DNA of 46,052 bases from NCBI GenBank assembly GCA_027309555.1, contig DAIDCO010000011.1, positions 1 through 46,052 of the forward strand. Reading direction: 5' to 3'. How positions within the stretch are numbered: position 1 is the first letter of the stretch; each line of letters opens with the position of its first letter. The position numbers and the translations under genes were made by a program. Source of the DNA: a bacterium (lineage in GTDB: Archaea > Thermoplasmatota > Thermoplasmata > Lutacidiplasmatales > UBA184). Positions 33,270 through 42,199 of this stretch are shown one piece after another. The notes below the pieces were generated by a model. It saw only the letters and a list, made by a program, of their open reading frames with translations. It was not told the DNA's origin and did not search any database.

Positions 33270-34389
33270 CCCCGCCTTCCCCCTCGACCCCGTCGCGCTC
33301 GAGAACGGCGCCTCCCTTGATCCGGTAGTACTGGAGCGGGTGACGCAGGTACTCCTCGAAGCAGAGCGGGTCCCGGGGCCGGTCGGCCGGCTCGGTCGCC
33401 GCGGGGTCCCCGTCGCGGGCGCACAGCCCGTGACTGCGCAGCGTGCCGCATTCGGGCGGCTCGTAGCCCCGGCCGCCGTCTCGATGGGTGATGTGCTCGA
33501 CCTGGTAGCGGGTGATCGATTCGTCGAAATCGGGGGCGCCCCGGTAGGCGTCCACGATCGTCTCCTCGTCCGCTCCGGCTCGGTGGAGGAAGGCGGCGAG
33601 ACAGAAACGGCCGGCATGGGAGAGGTTCTCCCCGTGCTGGAGCGTTCGCTGCATCTTCCGGATGCACGGCGGAAACCGATCCGGACGGATCGCGCTCCCG
33701 GGAGCTCCCGGCCGCTGGACCGGGAGAGGCATACGCCGTGCGAGCTCTTCGAAGAGCTCGGCCTCCTGCTCCCGGACGCGTCGGACGACCTCCTCGGCGA
33801 GCGGGAGCGGCTGCGCGAGTCGGAGCCGCACCGCCTCCTGAAGCAGCCGGGCCGCGCGGACGGCGCCGACGCGCACCTCACCGGCGCGGACCTCCTGGCG
33901 CGCGAGGCGGAACTCGGCTTCCCGGATGGGGGTCGCGAGCCGTATGTAGTCGACGAGCGGGAGCGCGACCCCGACGTCCGATGCGGCGAGGGAGTGGCCG
34001 AGGCGACGGGCAACCTCCGCGAGCTCGTCGACCGGGACCCCCGCGAGGCGCGCGTAGCTGCGCTTCGCCTCCGCTACCGCCCAGCGTCGCAAGGTCGCCG
34101 GTTGCACGGCCGCCGACAGCACGATCCGCGCGAACAGGAACGAGAGGAACCGCACTCCCGGGTCGGCCCGCGACAGCTCGTCGAGTTCGTGTGCGCCGCG
34201 CGGGTCGTCGGCCGCCGCCCGGAGGCGGGTGCGTCCGAGCGCCCGCGCCGTGGCGTACGCCGGCTCCTCGAGAAGTCCACGGACGGAAACGGCCTCTCCC
34301 CCGAGGAGCGCTTCCGCCCCCGGTAGGAACGGGTATTCCGCGAAGAGCGAACGGTCGTCTAGAGGAGACGAGGCACGACGAACTGCCAT
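33199..34389 (-). CDS. priL: DNA primase large subunit PriL
   Basis: PriL partners the catalytic PriS to make replication primers and carries an FeS cluster. The N-terminal 'LFAEYPFLPGAEALL' and 'RFLSFLFARIVLSA' fit archaeal PriL. The C-terminal domain has 'RFPPCIRKMQRTLQHGENLSHAGRF', 'DFDESITRYQVEHI', 'PECGTLRSHGLC' and 'DPLCFEEYLRHPLQYY', supplying the four expected cysteines. From the ATG at 34389 it has 396 residues. The ATG lies 31 bp inside the upstream protease gene. The frame is open much further upstream (to 35994) but that is antisense shadow. The last 40 or so residues are Gly/Arg-rich and lie antisense to the phosphatidyltransferase gene. Confidence 0.9.
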   Translation of the reverse strand: MAVRRASSPLDDRSLFAEYPFLPGAEALLGGEAVSVRGLLEEPAYATARALGRTRLRAAADDPRGAHELDELSRADPGVRFLSFLFARIVLSAAVQPATLRRWAVAEAKRSYARLAGVPVDELAEVARRLGHSLAASDVGVALPLVDYIRLATPIREAEFRLARQEVRAGEVRVGAVRAARLLQEAVRLRLAQPLPLAEEVVRRVREQEAELFEELARRMPLPVQRPGAPGSAIRPDRFPPCIRKMQRTLQHGENLSHAGRFCLAAFLHRAGADEETIVDAYRGAPDFDESITRYQVEHITHRDGGRGYEPPECGTLRSHGLCARDGDPAATEPADRPRDPLCFEEYLRHPLQYYRIKGGAVLERDGVEGEGGVTSRGGSHDRSGARGRTRSTGPR

Positions 34390-35696
34390 ACGAGGAGCAC
34401 CAGGACGAGCACGGACGAGACCGTCGCGGCCTGCCCACCGAACTTGTCGAGGCGGGCGGCCGACCAGCCGCGATGCAGCCGGGCGGCGGTCGAGGAGGCG
34501 AAGTCGCGGAAGAGGAGGCCACCGTCCAGCGGGAAGAGCGGGAGGGCGTTCGAAAGTCCGAGGAGGAGGTTCATCCAGGCCAGCCAGTAGAGGATGTTCG
34601 CGCCGACCCAGAACGCCGACGGGCTCGCCCCGGCGAGCCCCCCGGTGAGGTGGAAGTAGCTCATCGTCGTTCCTCCGACCGGCTCGAGCGTGGCGAGCGG
34701 AAGGACCAGCCAGTCGAGGGTCCCGCTCACTGGCCCCGCATCGCTGCCCGCGGGCCAGACGAGGGTCTGTTTGAGCTCCGCGGGAGTGAACGTGTTCACC
34801 AGGACCCCGAGGAAACCGCGGCCCTTCACGTTCGGGCTCGGGGCGAGCACTACGGTGGTCGAGACCCAGCGCCCGAGCCCCGTAGAGTAGTACCCGACCG
34901 TAATGGTCTGCCCGGGCGTCGTGTTCGCCAGCGCGGACTCGAAGAGAGCTACCGTCGTGGTGTTCGTCGTTCCGATCGCGGTGATGATGTCGCCGGGGGC
35001 GAGGCTCGCGTTCGCGGCGGGGGTGTTCGGTTCGACGAACGCGATCCCGACGCCGTTCGCGTTCGGCTGGACCGAGGTCGCCACCAGGCCCGAAAGGAGG
35101 AAGAAGAACAGCACCGCGAGGGCGAAGTTCGCGAGGACGCCGGCCGCCGCGACCCGGTCGCGCCGTCGACGCGAGGCCGCCAGCATCTCGGCATCGTCCT
35201 GCTCGACGAACGCCCCGATCGGAACCACGAACCAGAGGATCCCGAGGCTCTTCACGCCGATCTTTTGGGAGCGGGCGATCACCCCGTGCATCAACTCGTG
35301 GAGCACGATACCGATCACCAGGGCCAGGATGCCGTAGCCGAGCGGGATGATCGGGTTGATCCCCGGTAGCCCGATCGCCTCCTGGACCTGCGGCGCTTGC
35401 GACGCAGGGATGCGGAACGACGCGATCGCCCCGAGCACGAGCAGGGCGACGATCACCGCCATCGCGGCGGCCGCGAGCACGATGCCGAGGTCGCTCACGA
35501 CCGACCAGAAACGCCGGAACCGCCCCCATCGATCGAGCAGCGATCGGCCGCGCTGGGTCTTCGTCATGAGGGCGGGCCCGAACAGCGAGAGCGCGCGATC
35601 CGGCCCGAGCTTCCCCGCCCGATGCAGCGCGTAGACCACGGCGCCGTAGGCCACGATCAGGACGAGCGCGATCTCGTAGCCGAGGTACGGGTCCAC
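34359..35696 (-). CDS. Site-2 protease family (M50) membrane metalloprotease with PDZ domain
   Basis: An intramembrane zinc protease. The zinc motif 'LHELMHG' (H133, E134, H137) lies in a membrane helix, and the third-ligand motif 'LPLFPLDGGLLF' is near the C-terminus. Between them is a PDZ-like domain ('IAFVEPNTPAANASLAPGDIITAIG', about residues 215-290). At least six hydrophobic segments are visible. It starts with a GTG at 35696, preceded by GGAAAGGAG. Archaeal S2P substrates are mostly unknown; it is divergent from the large S53 protease and precedes priL. Confidence 0.9.
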   Translation of the reverse strand: MDPYLGYEIALVLIVAYGAVVYALHRAGKLGPDRALSLFGPALMTKTQRGRSLLDRWGRFRRFWSVVSDLGIVLAAAAMAVIVALLVLGAIASFRIPASQAPQVQEAIGLPGINPIIPLGYGILALVIGIVLHELMHGVIARSQKIGVKSLGILWFVVPIGAFVEQDDAEMLAASRRRRDRVAAAGVLANFALAVLFFFLLSGLVATSVQPNANGVGIAFVEPNTPAANASLAPGDIITAIGTTNTTTVALFESALANTTPGQTITVGYYSTGLGRWVSTTVVLAPSPNVKGRGFLGVLVNTFTPAELKQTLVWPAGSDAGPVSGTLDWLVLPLATLEPVGGTTMSYFHLTGGLAGASPSAFWVGANILYWLAWMNLLLGLSNALPLFPLDGGLLFRDFASSTAARLHRGWSAARLDKFGGQAATVSSVLVLVLLVWQFVVPRLL

Positions 35697-35727
35697 GGGA
35701 CTCCTTTCCGACGCACGCCAGGCGGGG

Positions 35728-35735
35728 GTTAAAGG
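35728..35735 (-). promoter_or_regulatory. TATA-like box of the site-2 protease gene
   Basis: The minus strand reads CCTTTAAC, centred about 36 bp before the GTG at 35696, predicting a leader of about 11 nt that still includes a Shine-Dalgarno sequence. Confidence 0.4.
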
Positions 35736-35768
35736 GTCTTGCGCGCCCCGGTCGGGGTGCCGGCCCGG

Positions 35769-35777
35769 GGTAAAGGT
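35769..35777 (+). promoter_or_regulatory. Possible TATA-like box of the PKD-rich S53 protease gene
   Basis: GGTAAAGGT is centred about 37 bp before the ATG at 35810. It is a weak match; the AT-rich GGATATCC just downstream is an alternative. Confidence 0.3.
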
Positions 35778-35809
35778 GGATATCCCGCCCGCGCGCTAGG
35801 ACGCCGACG

Positions 35810-38800
35810 ATGGGGGGTCGGATCCGATCGACCGGCCTGGGATGGGCGGTCGGGGCGCTCGCGGTCGTCGTGCTCCTCGCCACCACCGCGGTCCCGGTCC
35901 TCGCCTCCTCGCCCTCCGCCGCGAGCGCCGGAGGACCGACCATCGCCGTCGTACCGCCCCCGGGAGCTTCCGGCGGCCGCCTCTCCGCGCCCACCGCACC
36001 CCTCGAGGTGGCCCCGGCCTTTGTCCCGGCCCCCGGGACCGCGGAAGAGGGACCGCTCGCTTCGGGCCTCCCGCTCTCGGTGCTCGTCGGCCTCGCTCCG
36101 AGCGATCCCTCCGGCTTCGCGGCGACCGTGGCGAGCGAGTACGTGCCGGGTTCGTCGCAGTACCATGTCTATCTGAGCCCGGCGGAGATCGCCGCACGCT
36201 TCGCCCCCTCTCCGGGCACCGTGCGTGCGGCCGAATCCTACTTCGCGGGCTTCGGTCTCAACGCGACGACCTCGCCGAGCGGATTCCTCCTAGAGGTGCG
36301 AGGTCCCAGCGCCGGCGTCGGCCGGGCCTTTGGGACCACGTTCGAGCGGTACATCGACCCGTCCGGCCGTCAGTTCGTCAGCCACTCGACCGCGGCCACG
36401 CTTCCGGCGGGGATCCCCTGGACGGGAGCCTATGGGCTCGGAAACGCAACGCCGTTCCGGCCGGCCACCTCGCTCGAGGGGCGCGCCCCGGTGACCCTCA
36501 TCGGCCCCACGGTCGCGTGCGCCCCAGCCTCGTTCGGCCTCAGCCCGTGCGACGTACAGCGCGCCTACTCGCTCGACCCGCTGCTCGCGAACGGAACGAA
36601 CGGGTCCGGCGTGAGGATCGGGGTCGTCGACGCCTACGACTCCGCTGAGCCCGCGACCTCGCTCTACCTCGACTTCCGCAGTTTCACGACCGACTTTGGA
36701 TTGCCCTCGAGTGGCCTTTCGTTCGCGTATCCCGTACGCACGACCGCGAACCTCAACCGGACGAACGCGAACGTCGCCTGGGGCGTCGAGGAGGCCCTCG
36801 ACATCGAGTGGGCGAAGGCGATGGCTCCGGGCGCCTCCGTGGAGATCGCCTTCTCGCCCGATGCCGGTCCGGGCCTGGTGACCGCGATCGACTGGCTGGT
36901 CGCGAGCGCCTCCGTGAACGTGATCTCGCTGAGCTGGGGCGAGCCGTTCAGCGGGGTCTTCAACGCCTTCTCCCAGCCCTGCTTCACGGCGTGCAACGCG
37001 TCGACGGACGGAACGTATACCCTTCTCAACCCGATCTTCGAAGCGGCCGCCGCCGAGGGGATCGGCGTGTTTTCGGCGACCGGCGATTGCGGAGCGGCGG
37101 ACGGCACCTCGGGCCTCGCGGTGAACTACCCGGCGACCGACCCGTTCGTCACGGCGATCGGTGGCACGCTCCTCAAGGTCACATCGACCGGCAGTTACCT
37201 CACGGAGAGCGGGTGGAACGGCAGCTCCCCCGGCTCGGTCCGCCCCGGCTGCGGGAACCAGGGGGGGTCGGGCGGTGGGTACTCCCCCCTTCCGCGTCCG
37301 TCCTGGCAGGCGGGGCTCCCCGAGCCGTTCCTCGGCCGGGCCACGCCCGACGTCTCCGCCGACGCCGCGACCCCCGCGCTCATCGTCTACGAGGGCGCGA
37401 CCACGGCCGTCGGCGGCACCAGCCTCAGCACTCCGGTGTGGGCCGGGATCGCCGCGGTCGCCGATCAGTACGCGCGCGCACCGCTCGGCGACTTGAACCC
37501 CGGCCTCTATCGCGTGTACGACAGCCGGAACTACTCGACCGATTTCCACGACATCCTCGTCGGGAACAATGGCTACTCGGCCGGCCCGCGGTGGGACCCG
37601 GTGACGGGGATCGGCACCCCGGTGATCTCCTCGCTCGTCCGCGACCTCACGGGCACGCCGGTGCTGCTCTCGCACGGTCCCGGCGTCCTGCTCTTCGCCT
37701 CGCCGCGATACGGACGAGCCCCCCTGACGGTCTCCTTCGCGATGGACCTCACCGGCAGCCACCCCATCGCCGGCGTCAACTTCGGGGACGGGAACTCCTC
37801 ACTCGACGGCGCCCCGTTCGCCCACACCTACACGGCGCCGGGGGTCTACTCGGCCCAGGGGTTCGCCGCCGATGCGGAAGGCAACGGCTCGGTCTCGCCG
37901 CCGATCGCCATCGTGGTCGGGGGAGGCACGGCGCTCGCGGTGCGACTGACGGCCTCGAGCCTCGCGGTCCCCGTCGGCGGTTCCGTGACGTTCGGCGTCA
38001 GCGCCACGGGCGGGCGGGGCCCCTACCTCTACAACTATAGCTTCGGGGACGGAACCTACCTCACCAATCAAACCGGCCTCAGCGTCGTCCACGTCTTCCG
38101 CTCCGCGGGCGCCTTTTGCAGCGAGGTCGTCGCCCGGGACTCCGCCAACCCGATCGACGGCGGGGTGAGCGCACGTCTCGGGCTCACCGCCGGAGGAGGC
38201 GCGCCCGCCGCGTGCGGGAACGACCTCACGCCGCTCACGCTCACGCGAAACTCCGGCCCCGAGGTTCGGGATGCCCCCGCAGAGTTTCCCACGTTGTTCG
38301 CGAGCGCCGGAGGGATATCGCCCCCCGTGGGCCTCGCGAACTCTGTCCAGTACCTCGCGACCGACCCGTACGTTCGGGCCTGCCAGTGCGCCATCTTCCC
38401 CACCCCAGGGAACTACTCGGTCCTCGCGTGGGAGAACGACACAGTGAGCCAGGGGGGGTTCGCGACGACGAACGTCACGGTGGCCCCGTCGCTGCAGGCC
38501 ACGTTCGACGCGTCGACCCTGAGCGGGACCGCCCCCCTCTCCGTCGACTTTTCCTCTACGGTCGCGGGGGGCTACCGAGCGGCCGCGGCGGCGACGCGGT
38601 GGCAGTTCGGCGACGGGACGCAGGCCGTGGGCGCGGCGGTCACGGCCACGTACACCCTTCCCGGCGAGTACCTCGCTATCGGTGCGGTCTCCGACGGGGG
38701 GTTCGGGAACTCGAGCGAGGCGTTCCTGATCGACGTGCAGGCCCCGGGCCCGGTCCGGAGCTACGGGGTGACCGGGACGATCGCGCCGGCCGTCGACCTC

Positions 38801-39709
38801 GCCTCGGGAGCCACCGTGCGCTACCAGGGCGACATCCTCGCTCCCGCAGGGAGCGGGCCGGCGACTTTCGCCTGGAACCTCGGTGAGGGGTTCGCCGCCG
38901 ACACCCCGGAGGCGAACCAGACGTACTACGCGCCCCTCCCCGGTTTCGACCTCGACTCTCTCACGATCGCCGCCTCCGTGCTCCTCCCGGGAGGCGTGGC
39001 GGCCTTTCAGACGAACTTCACGCTTCCGTCGTTCTTCGCGGTCGAGGCTGGAGGCTTTGTTCCCCGGGTCGCGGCCCTGACGCTCGCGACCGAGGTCGGG
39101 CCCGAAGAGGGACCGTCGCCGCTCCTCGTGCACGGCAACGCGCTCGCCACCGGTTCGGCACTCTCGGGGACGGTCGACTGGGCATTCGGGGACGGCGCCC
39201 GCGCGTCCGGAAACGTGGTCAACCACTCGTATCCCCTCCTCGGCGTGTTCACGCTCACGGTCAGCACCGGGGACACGTTCGGCCATTCGGCCGTCGACTC
39301 CTACGGCCTCGAGGTGAACCCGGGGCTCTCGGTGGCGGGCGGGCCCTCGACGTCCCAGGGCATCGCCCCCCTGACGGTGACCTTTTCGGCGACCGCTCAA
39401 GGCGGTTACGGGGCTCCGTACTCGTACCGGTGGACGTTCCTCGCCCCGCAGGGCTCGGTCCCGGAGGGCTACGGGACCACGGTCGATCGGACGTTCGACA
39501 AGGGCGGCGTCTTCGCCGCAACCGTGAACGTCACGGACCGCGCGGGCGTGACCGTCGAGCGCACCTGGCTCGTGACGGTCCATGCGGGCCTCCTGACGGC
39601 CTCGGACGTGCTCGAGATCGCCGGCGCCGCGGGAGTGGGGGTCGGGCTCCTCACCTACTTCGTCGCCCTGTGGCGGTCGGAGCCCGACCCGGGCGCCCTC
39701 AGCCCTTGA
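35810..39709 (+). CDS. Secreted S53 (sedolisin-type) peptidase with multiple PKD domains and C-terminal anchor
   Basis: A 1299-residue extracellular protease. A signal segment (about 12-32) and pro-domain (about 80-225, 'QYHVYLSPAEIAARFAPSPGTV') precede the catalytic domain (about 240-635). The triad is E327 and D331 ('WGVEEALDIEWA') and S538 ('VGGTSLSTPVWAG'); the oxyanion Asp is D426 ('FSATGDCGAA'). At least four, probably five or more, PKD/Ig-like modules follow, marked by 'VNFGDGNSS', 'YSFGDGTYL', 'WQFGDGTQA' and 'WAFGDGARA', ending with a related module ('YSYRWTFLAP'). One membrane helix near the end ('AAGVGVGLLTYFVALW') anchors it. PKD modules often help enzymes bind polymers or surfaces. 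Its stop overlaps the end of rtcB by 11 bp. Confidence 0.93.
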   Translation: MGGRIRSTGLGWAVGALAVVVLLATTAVPVLASSPSAASAGGPTIAVVPPPGASGGRLSAPTAPLEVAPAFVPAPGTAEEGPLASGLPLSVLVGLAPSDPSGFAATVASEYVPGSSQYHVYLSPAEIAARFAPSPGTVRAAESYFAGFGLNATTSPSGFLLEVRGPSAGVGRAFGTTFERYIDPSGRQFVSHSTAATLPAGIPWTGAYGLGNATPFRPATSLEGRAPVTLIGPTVACAPASFGLSPCDVQRAYSLDPLLANGTNGSGVRIGVVDAYDSAEPATSLYLDFRSFTTDFGLPSSGLSFAYPVRTTANLNRTNANVAWGVEEALDIEWAKAMAPGASVEIAFSPDAGPGLVTAIDWLVASASVNVISLSWGEPFSGVFNAFSQPCFTACNASTDGTYTLLNPIFEAAAAEGIGVFSATGDCGAADGTSGLAVNYPATDPFVTAIGGTLLKVTSTGSYLTESGWNGSSPGSVRPGCGNQGGSGGGYSPLPRPSWQAGLPEPFLGRATPDVSADAATPALIVYEGATTAVGGTSLSTPVWAGIAAVADQYARAPLGDLNPGLYRVYDSRNYSTDFHDILVGNNGYSAGPRWDPVTGIGTPVISSLVRDLTGTPVLLSHGPGVLLFASPRYGRAPLTVSFAMDLTGSHPIAGVNFGDGNSSLDGAPFAHTYTAPGVYSAQGFAADAEGNGSVSPPIAIVVGGGTALAVRLTASSLAVPVGGSVTFGVSATGGRGPYLYNYSFGDGTYLTNQTGLSVVHVFRSAGAFCSEVVARDSANPIDGGVSARLGLTAGGGAPAACGNDLTPLTLTRNSGPEVRDAPAEFPTLFASAGGISPPVGLANSVQYLATDPYVRACQCAIFPTPGNYSVLAWENDTVSQGGFATTNVTVAPSLQATFDASTLSGTAPLSVDFSSTVAGGYRAAAAATRWQFGDGTQAVGAAVTATYTLPGEYLAIGAVSDGGFGNSSEAFLIDVQAPGPVRSYGVTGTIAPAVDLASGATVRYQGDILAPAGSGPATFAWNLGEGFAADTPEANQTYYAPLPGFDLDSLTIAASVLLPGGVAAFQTNFTLPSFFAVEAGGFVPRVAALTLATEVGPEEGPSPLLVHGNALATGSALSGTVDWAFGDGARASGNVVNHSYPLLGVFTLTVSTGDTFGHSAVDSYGLEVNPGLSVAGGPSTSQGIAPLTVTFSATAQGGYGAPYSYRWTFLAPQGSVPEGYGTTVDRTFDKGGVFAATVNVTDRAGVTVERTWLVTVHAGLLTASDVLEIAGAAGVGVGLLTYFVALWRSEPDPGALSP

Positions 39710-41150
39710 CGACCCCGAGGGGACGGAGGCGCGCGACCCGTCGGGTGAGGCCGGCGCCCTCGGCGACCCGCACGACCTCCTCCACATCCTTGTAGGCCCC
39801 CGGCGCTTCCTCCGTGACGCCTTCGCGGGACGTGGAGCGGACGACGATCCCGCGCCGCGAGAGTTCCCGCGTGACGTCCTCGTACCGGAAGCTGCGGACC
39901 GCGGCGTGCCGGCTGAGCCGGCGACCGGCGCCGTGACAGGAGGAGCCGAAGGAGCGTTCCATGGAGGTCGGGAGGCCGAGCAGGACGTAGCTCGCGGTGC
40001 CCATGTCGCCGGGGATGAGGACGGGCTGGCCATGGTCGCGGTACGGAGCGGAGACCTCCTCGCGGCCGGCCGGGAACGAGCGGGTCGCGCCCTTGCGATG
40101 GACCAGGAGCCGGCGCGACACGCCGTCGACCCGGTGCTCCTCGACCTTCGCCATGTTGTGCGCGATGTCGTACACGACGGCGAGGTCGAGTGCTTCGGCC
40201 GGCCGCTCGAAGACCGCGGAGAAGGCGCGGCGGATCCCGTGCGTGATCGTCTGGCGGTTCGCCCAGGCGAAGTTGGCGGCGGCGGCCATCGCGGCGAGGT
40301 ACCGCTGTCCGTCCTCCGAGGCGATGGGGGCGCACGAGAGCTGGCGATCCACCAACGTGACGTGCTCCTCGAGGAGCCGCCGGTCCATTCGCTGGATGTA
40401 ATCCGTCGCGACCTGATGGCCAAGTCCGCGCGAGCCCGTATGCAGCATGACCACGACGCGGCCCGGCACGAGACCGAGCACTCGGGCGAACTCCTCGTGG
40501 AAGATCTCGTCGACCGCCTGGACTTCGAGGAAATGGTTCCCCGAACCGAGGGTGCCGAGCTGCTTCAGGCCCCGCTTGCGGGCCGACTCCGAGACCTGGC
40601 GCGGGTCCGCGGAGGAGAGACATCCTGCCTCTTCCTGCACCGTGAGGTCCTCGACCCGGCCGAGACCGTGATCGATCGCCCAGCCCGCCCCGTGGGCGAG
40701 GACCTCGTCCATCTCCGCCGGCGTAAGGGGGTACCCTCCGCGGCTCCCGACCCCCGCCGGCACCTCGCGGTACAGCCGATCGATGAGCGGAAGGAGCCGG
40801 GGTCGGACCTCCTCCACGGTCAGCGACGTGCGGACGAGCCGCACGCCGCAGTTGATGTCGTAGCCGATCCCGCCCGGCGAGACGACCCCCTCGTCGAGGT
40901 CGAACGCCGCGACCCCCCCGACCGGGAAGCCATAGCCGAAGTGGATGTCGGGCATCGCGAGGGCGTTCTTCTGGATGCCGGGAAGGGTCGCGACGTTCGC
41001 GAGCTGGAGCAGCGAGGGGTCCCCTTCGACGCCGCCGAGCAGCGCCGCGTCGGAAAAGAGGACTCCCGGGACGCGCATCCCCTCGACTTCGTCGAGCGGG
41101 ATCTCGTAAGTGAACTCGTCGCGGGCGACGAGTCGCGGCACTTTCGGCAC
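39699..41150 (-). CDS. rtcB: RNA-splicing ligase RtcB
   Basis: A GTP- and Mn-dependent ligase joining 2',3'-cyclic phosphate and 5'-OH RNA ends, as in tRNA splicing. Key motifs are 'MPDIHFGYGFPVGGVAAFD', 'GIGYDINCGVRL' (metal Cys), 'GTLGSGNHFLEVQ', 'MLHTGSRGLGHQ', 'VYDIAHNMAKVEEH', 'VLIPGDMGTASYV' and 'SCHGAGRRLSR' (the guanylylated His). The GTG at 41150 is chosen because a TATA box (41171-41180) lies 25 bp upstream, giving a leaderless mRNA and a 483-residue protein of normal length. The frame is open to 41288 but that extension is unlikely. It is the expected partner for the intron-containing tRNA-Leu in this window. Confidence 0.95.
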   Translation of the reverse strand: MPKVPRLVARDEFTYEIPLDEVEGMRVPGVLFSDAALLGGVEGDPSLLQLANVATLPGIQKNALAMPDIHFGYGFPVGGVAAFDLDEGVVSPGGIGYDINCGVRLVRTSLTVEEVRPRLLPLIDRLYREVPAGVGSRGGYPLTPAEMDEVLAHGAGWAIDHGLGRVEDLTVQEEAGCLSSADPRQVSESARKRGLKQLGTLGSGNHFLEVQAVDEIFHEEFARVLGLVPGRVVVMLHTGSRGLGHQVATDYIQRMDRRLLEEHVTLVDRQLSCAPIASEDGQRYLAAMAAAANFAWANRQTITHGIRRAFSAVFERPAEALDLAVVYDIAHNMAKVEEHRVDGVSRRLLVHRKGATRSFPAGREEVSAPYRDHGQPVLIPGDMGTASYVLLGLPTSMERSFGSSCHGAGRRLSRHAAVRSFRYEDVTRELSRRGIVVRSTSREGVTEEAPGAYKDVEEVVRVAEGAGLTRRVARLRPLGVVKG

Positions 41151-41170
41151 GAGGCCGCGCCAGCCGTGTG

Positions 41171-41180
41171 GCGTATTTGG
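41171..41180 (-). promoter_or_regulatory. TATA box of rtcB
   Basis: The minus strand reads CCAAATACGC, centred 25 bp before the GTG at 41150. This spacing supports a leaderless start and decides between several in-frame starts. Confidence 0.55.
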
Positions 41181-41216
41181 CTCCCTCGGCCACGAGCGGC
41201 GCTCGCGGGGGGACAG

Positions 41217-41225
41217 ACATAATCC
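41217..41225 (+). promoter_or_regulatory. TATA-like box of the zinc-ribbon membrane protein gene
   Basis: ACATAATCC lies about 40 bp before the ATG at 41263 and about 33 bp before a GTG at 41254. It is divergent from the rtcB promoter. Confidence 0.4.
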
Positions 41226-41262
41226 CAAGTAGCCGAGACGGAGTACACGCTCCGTGGCACCC

Positions 41263-41580
41263 ATGCGACTGCGGACCGCACTCTCCATCGCGAACCTCGT
41301 CGCGATCGGAGTGGCGTTCCTGGTCCTGTTCGCGCTGCCCGAGTACTCGACCTACGCGTTCTACGCGCTCTTCGGGTGGATCTTCGTCGGGTTCGGGCTC
41401 ATGTACCTCCCCGGCGTCCGTCGACCGACCCTCAGTGCCCCCGATTCCCCCCGATCGGCTGCGCTGCCGTCCGGTACCGCCCCCCCGACAGCCCTCGACT
41501 TTTGTGTCTGGTGCGGAACGAGCCTCCCGCCGGGGAGCCCGGCCTGCCCTGCCTGCGGGCGGCGCGTAGCTCCGGTGTAG
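41263..41580 (+). CDS. Small membrane protein with C-terminal zinc ribbon
   Basis: No named family is recognised. From the ATG at 41263 it has 105 residues: two hydrophobic segments ('ALSIANLVAIGVAFLVLFAL' and 'YAFYALFGWIFVGFGLMYL') in the first 50, a Ser/Pro linker, and a C-terminal zinc ribbon with two CxxC pairs ('FCVWCGTSLPPGSPACPACG'). Such two-helix plus zinc-ribbon proteins are common and uncharacterised in archaea. A GTG at 41254 would add three residues. It has its own TATA-like box and no obvious operon partner, since the next gene downstream is on the other strand. Confidence 0.75.
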   Translation: MRLRTALSIANLVAIGVAFLVLFALPEYSTYAFYALFGWIFVGFGLMYLPGVRRPTLSAPDSPRSAALPSGTAPPTALDFCVWCGTSLPPGSPACPACGRRVAPV

Positions 41581-41641
41581 TCCGCGAGGGCCTTTCCGAC
41601 CGACCCGCGCCCCGCTCGCGGCGCTCCCGCCGTCCCCGGGT

Positions 41642-42199
41642 TCAGGAGGGCGGCACTACGAACAGCATCGGTTCCCGGGCCCGGGCGTTCGTCCCGGCGG
41701 CGACCCGCAGGTCTCGCACCGTCCCCGCCGCAGGGCTCGCGATCTCGTTGCGCATCTTCATCGCCTCGAGGACGAGGAGGACCTGGCCCTTCTCGACCGC
41801 CTCCCCGTCGCGGACGCGGACCTCGATCACCCGGCCGGGGAGCGGGGGAACCACGGCGAGCCCCCCCTCGGGTCCCGGAGTCCCGCCCGCGGCGGGCGGA
41901 GCGCCCGAGGGGGCCCCGGTCCCGGACCGCGGAGCGCGTCCGGCCGCCGGCCCGGTCCCGGCCCGCGCGCGAATGAGGATCCGCTCGCCGTCCACGTCGA
42001 CCGGGCCGGGGGGCTCGGGAGAGCGCGGGGGCCAGTGCTCCACCACTACCCGCTGGCCGGCGATCTCGAGCTCCACGCGCTCGGCCGTGTCGGCGACGAC
42101 CCGCACGGGATACTCGCGGCCCTCGAGCGTCGCCGTGGAGAGGTCGGGAGCGACCTCCACGACCTCCCGTTTACCGTCCCGCTCGAGCGTGATGCGCAT
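41642..42199 (-). CDS. Biotin carboxyl carrier protein (biotinyl domain subunit)
   Basis: It carries biotin between carboxyltransferase sites. Residues 115-185 form the biotinyl domain with 'LLVLEAMKMRNEI', where K148 in EAMKM is the biotinylated lysine. The N-terminal 60 residues form a small beta-rich domain ('REYPVRVVADTAERVELEI'). The middle is a flexible Pro/Gly/Ala linker (about 58-112). It overlaps the end of the pyruvate-type carboxyltransferase gene by 29 bp and is last in the operon. It corresponds to the 1.3S subunit of transcarboxylase or the gamma/BCCP subunit of biotin decarboxylases and carboxylases. Confidence 0.93.
   Translation of the reverse strand: MRITLERDGKREVVEVAPDLSTATLEGREYPVRVVADTAERVELEIAGQRVVVEHWPPRSPEPPGPVDVDGERILIRARAGTGPAAGRAPRSGTGAPSGAPPAAGGTPGPEGGLAVVPPLPGRVIEVRVRDGEAVEKGQVLLVLEAMKMRNEIASPAAGTVRDLRVAAGTNARAREPMLFVVPPS

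Noticed and set aside
34390-35994. In-frame extension of PriL upstream to give a 931-residue protein
   Set aside because: It overlaps the well-supported site-2 protease gene in another frame and has the low-complexity composition typical of shadow frames in GC-rich DNA.
35810-39709. S53 pair as a tandem gene duplication or mobile element
   Set aside because: The two proteases lie 24 kb apart on opposite strands, have different downstream domains and no flanking repeats or transposase.
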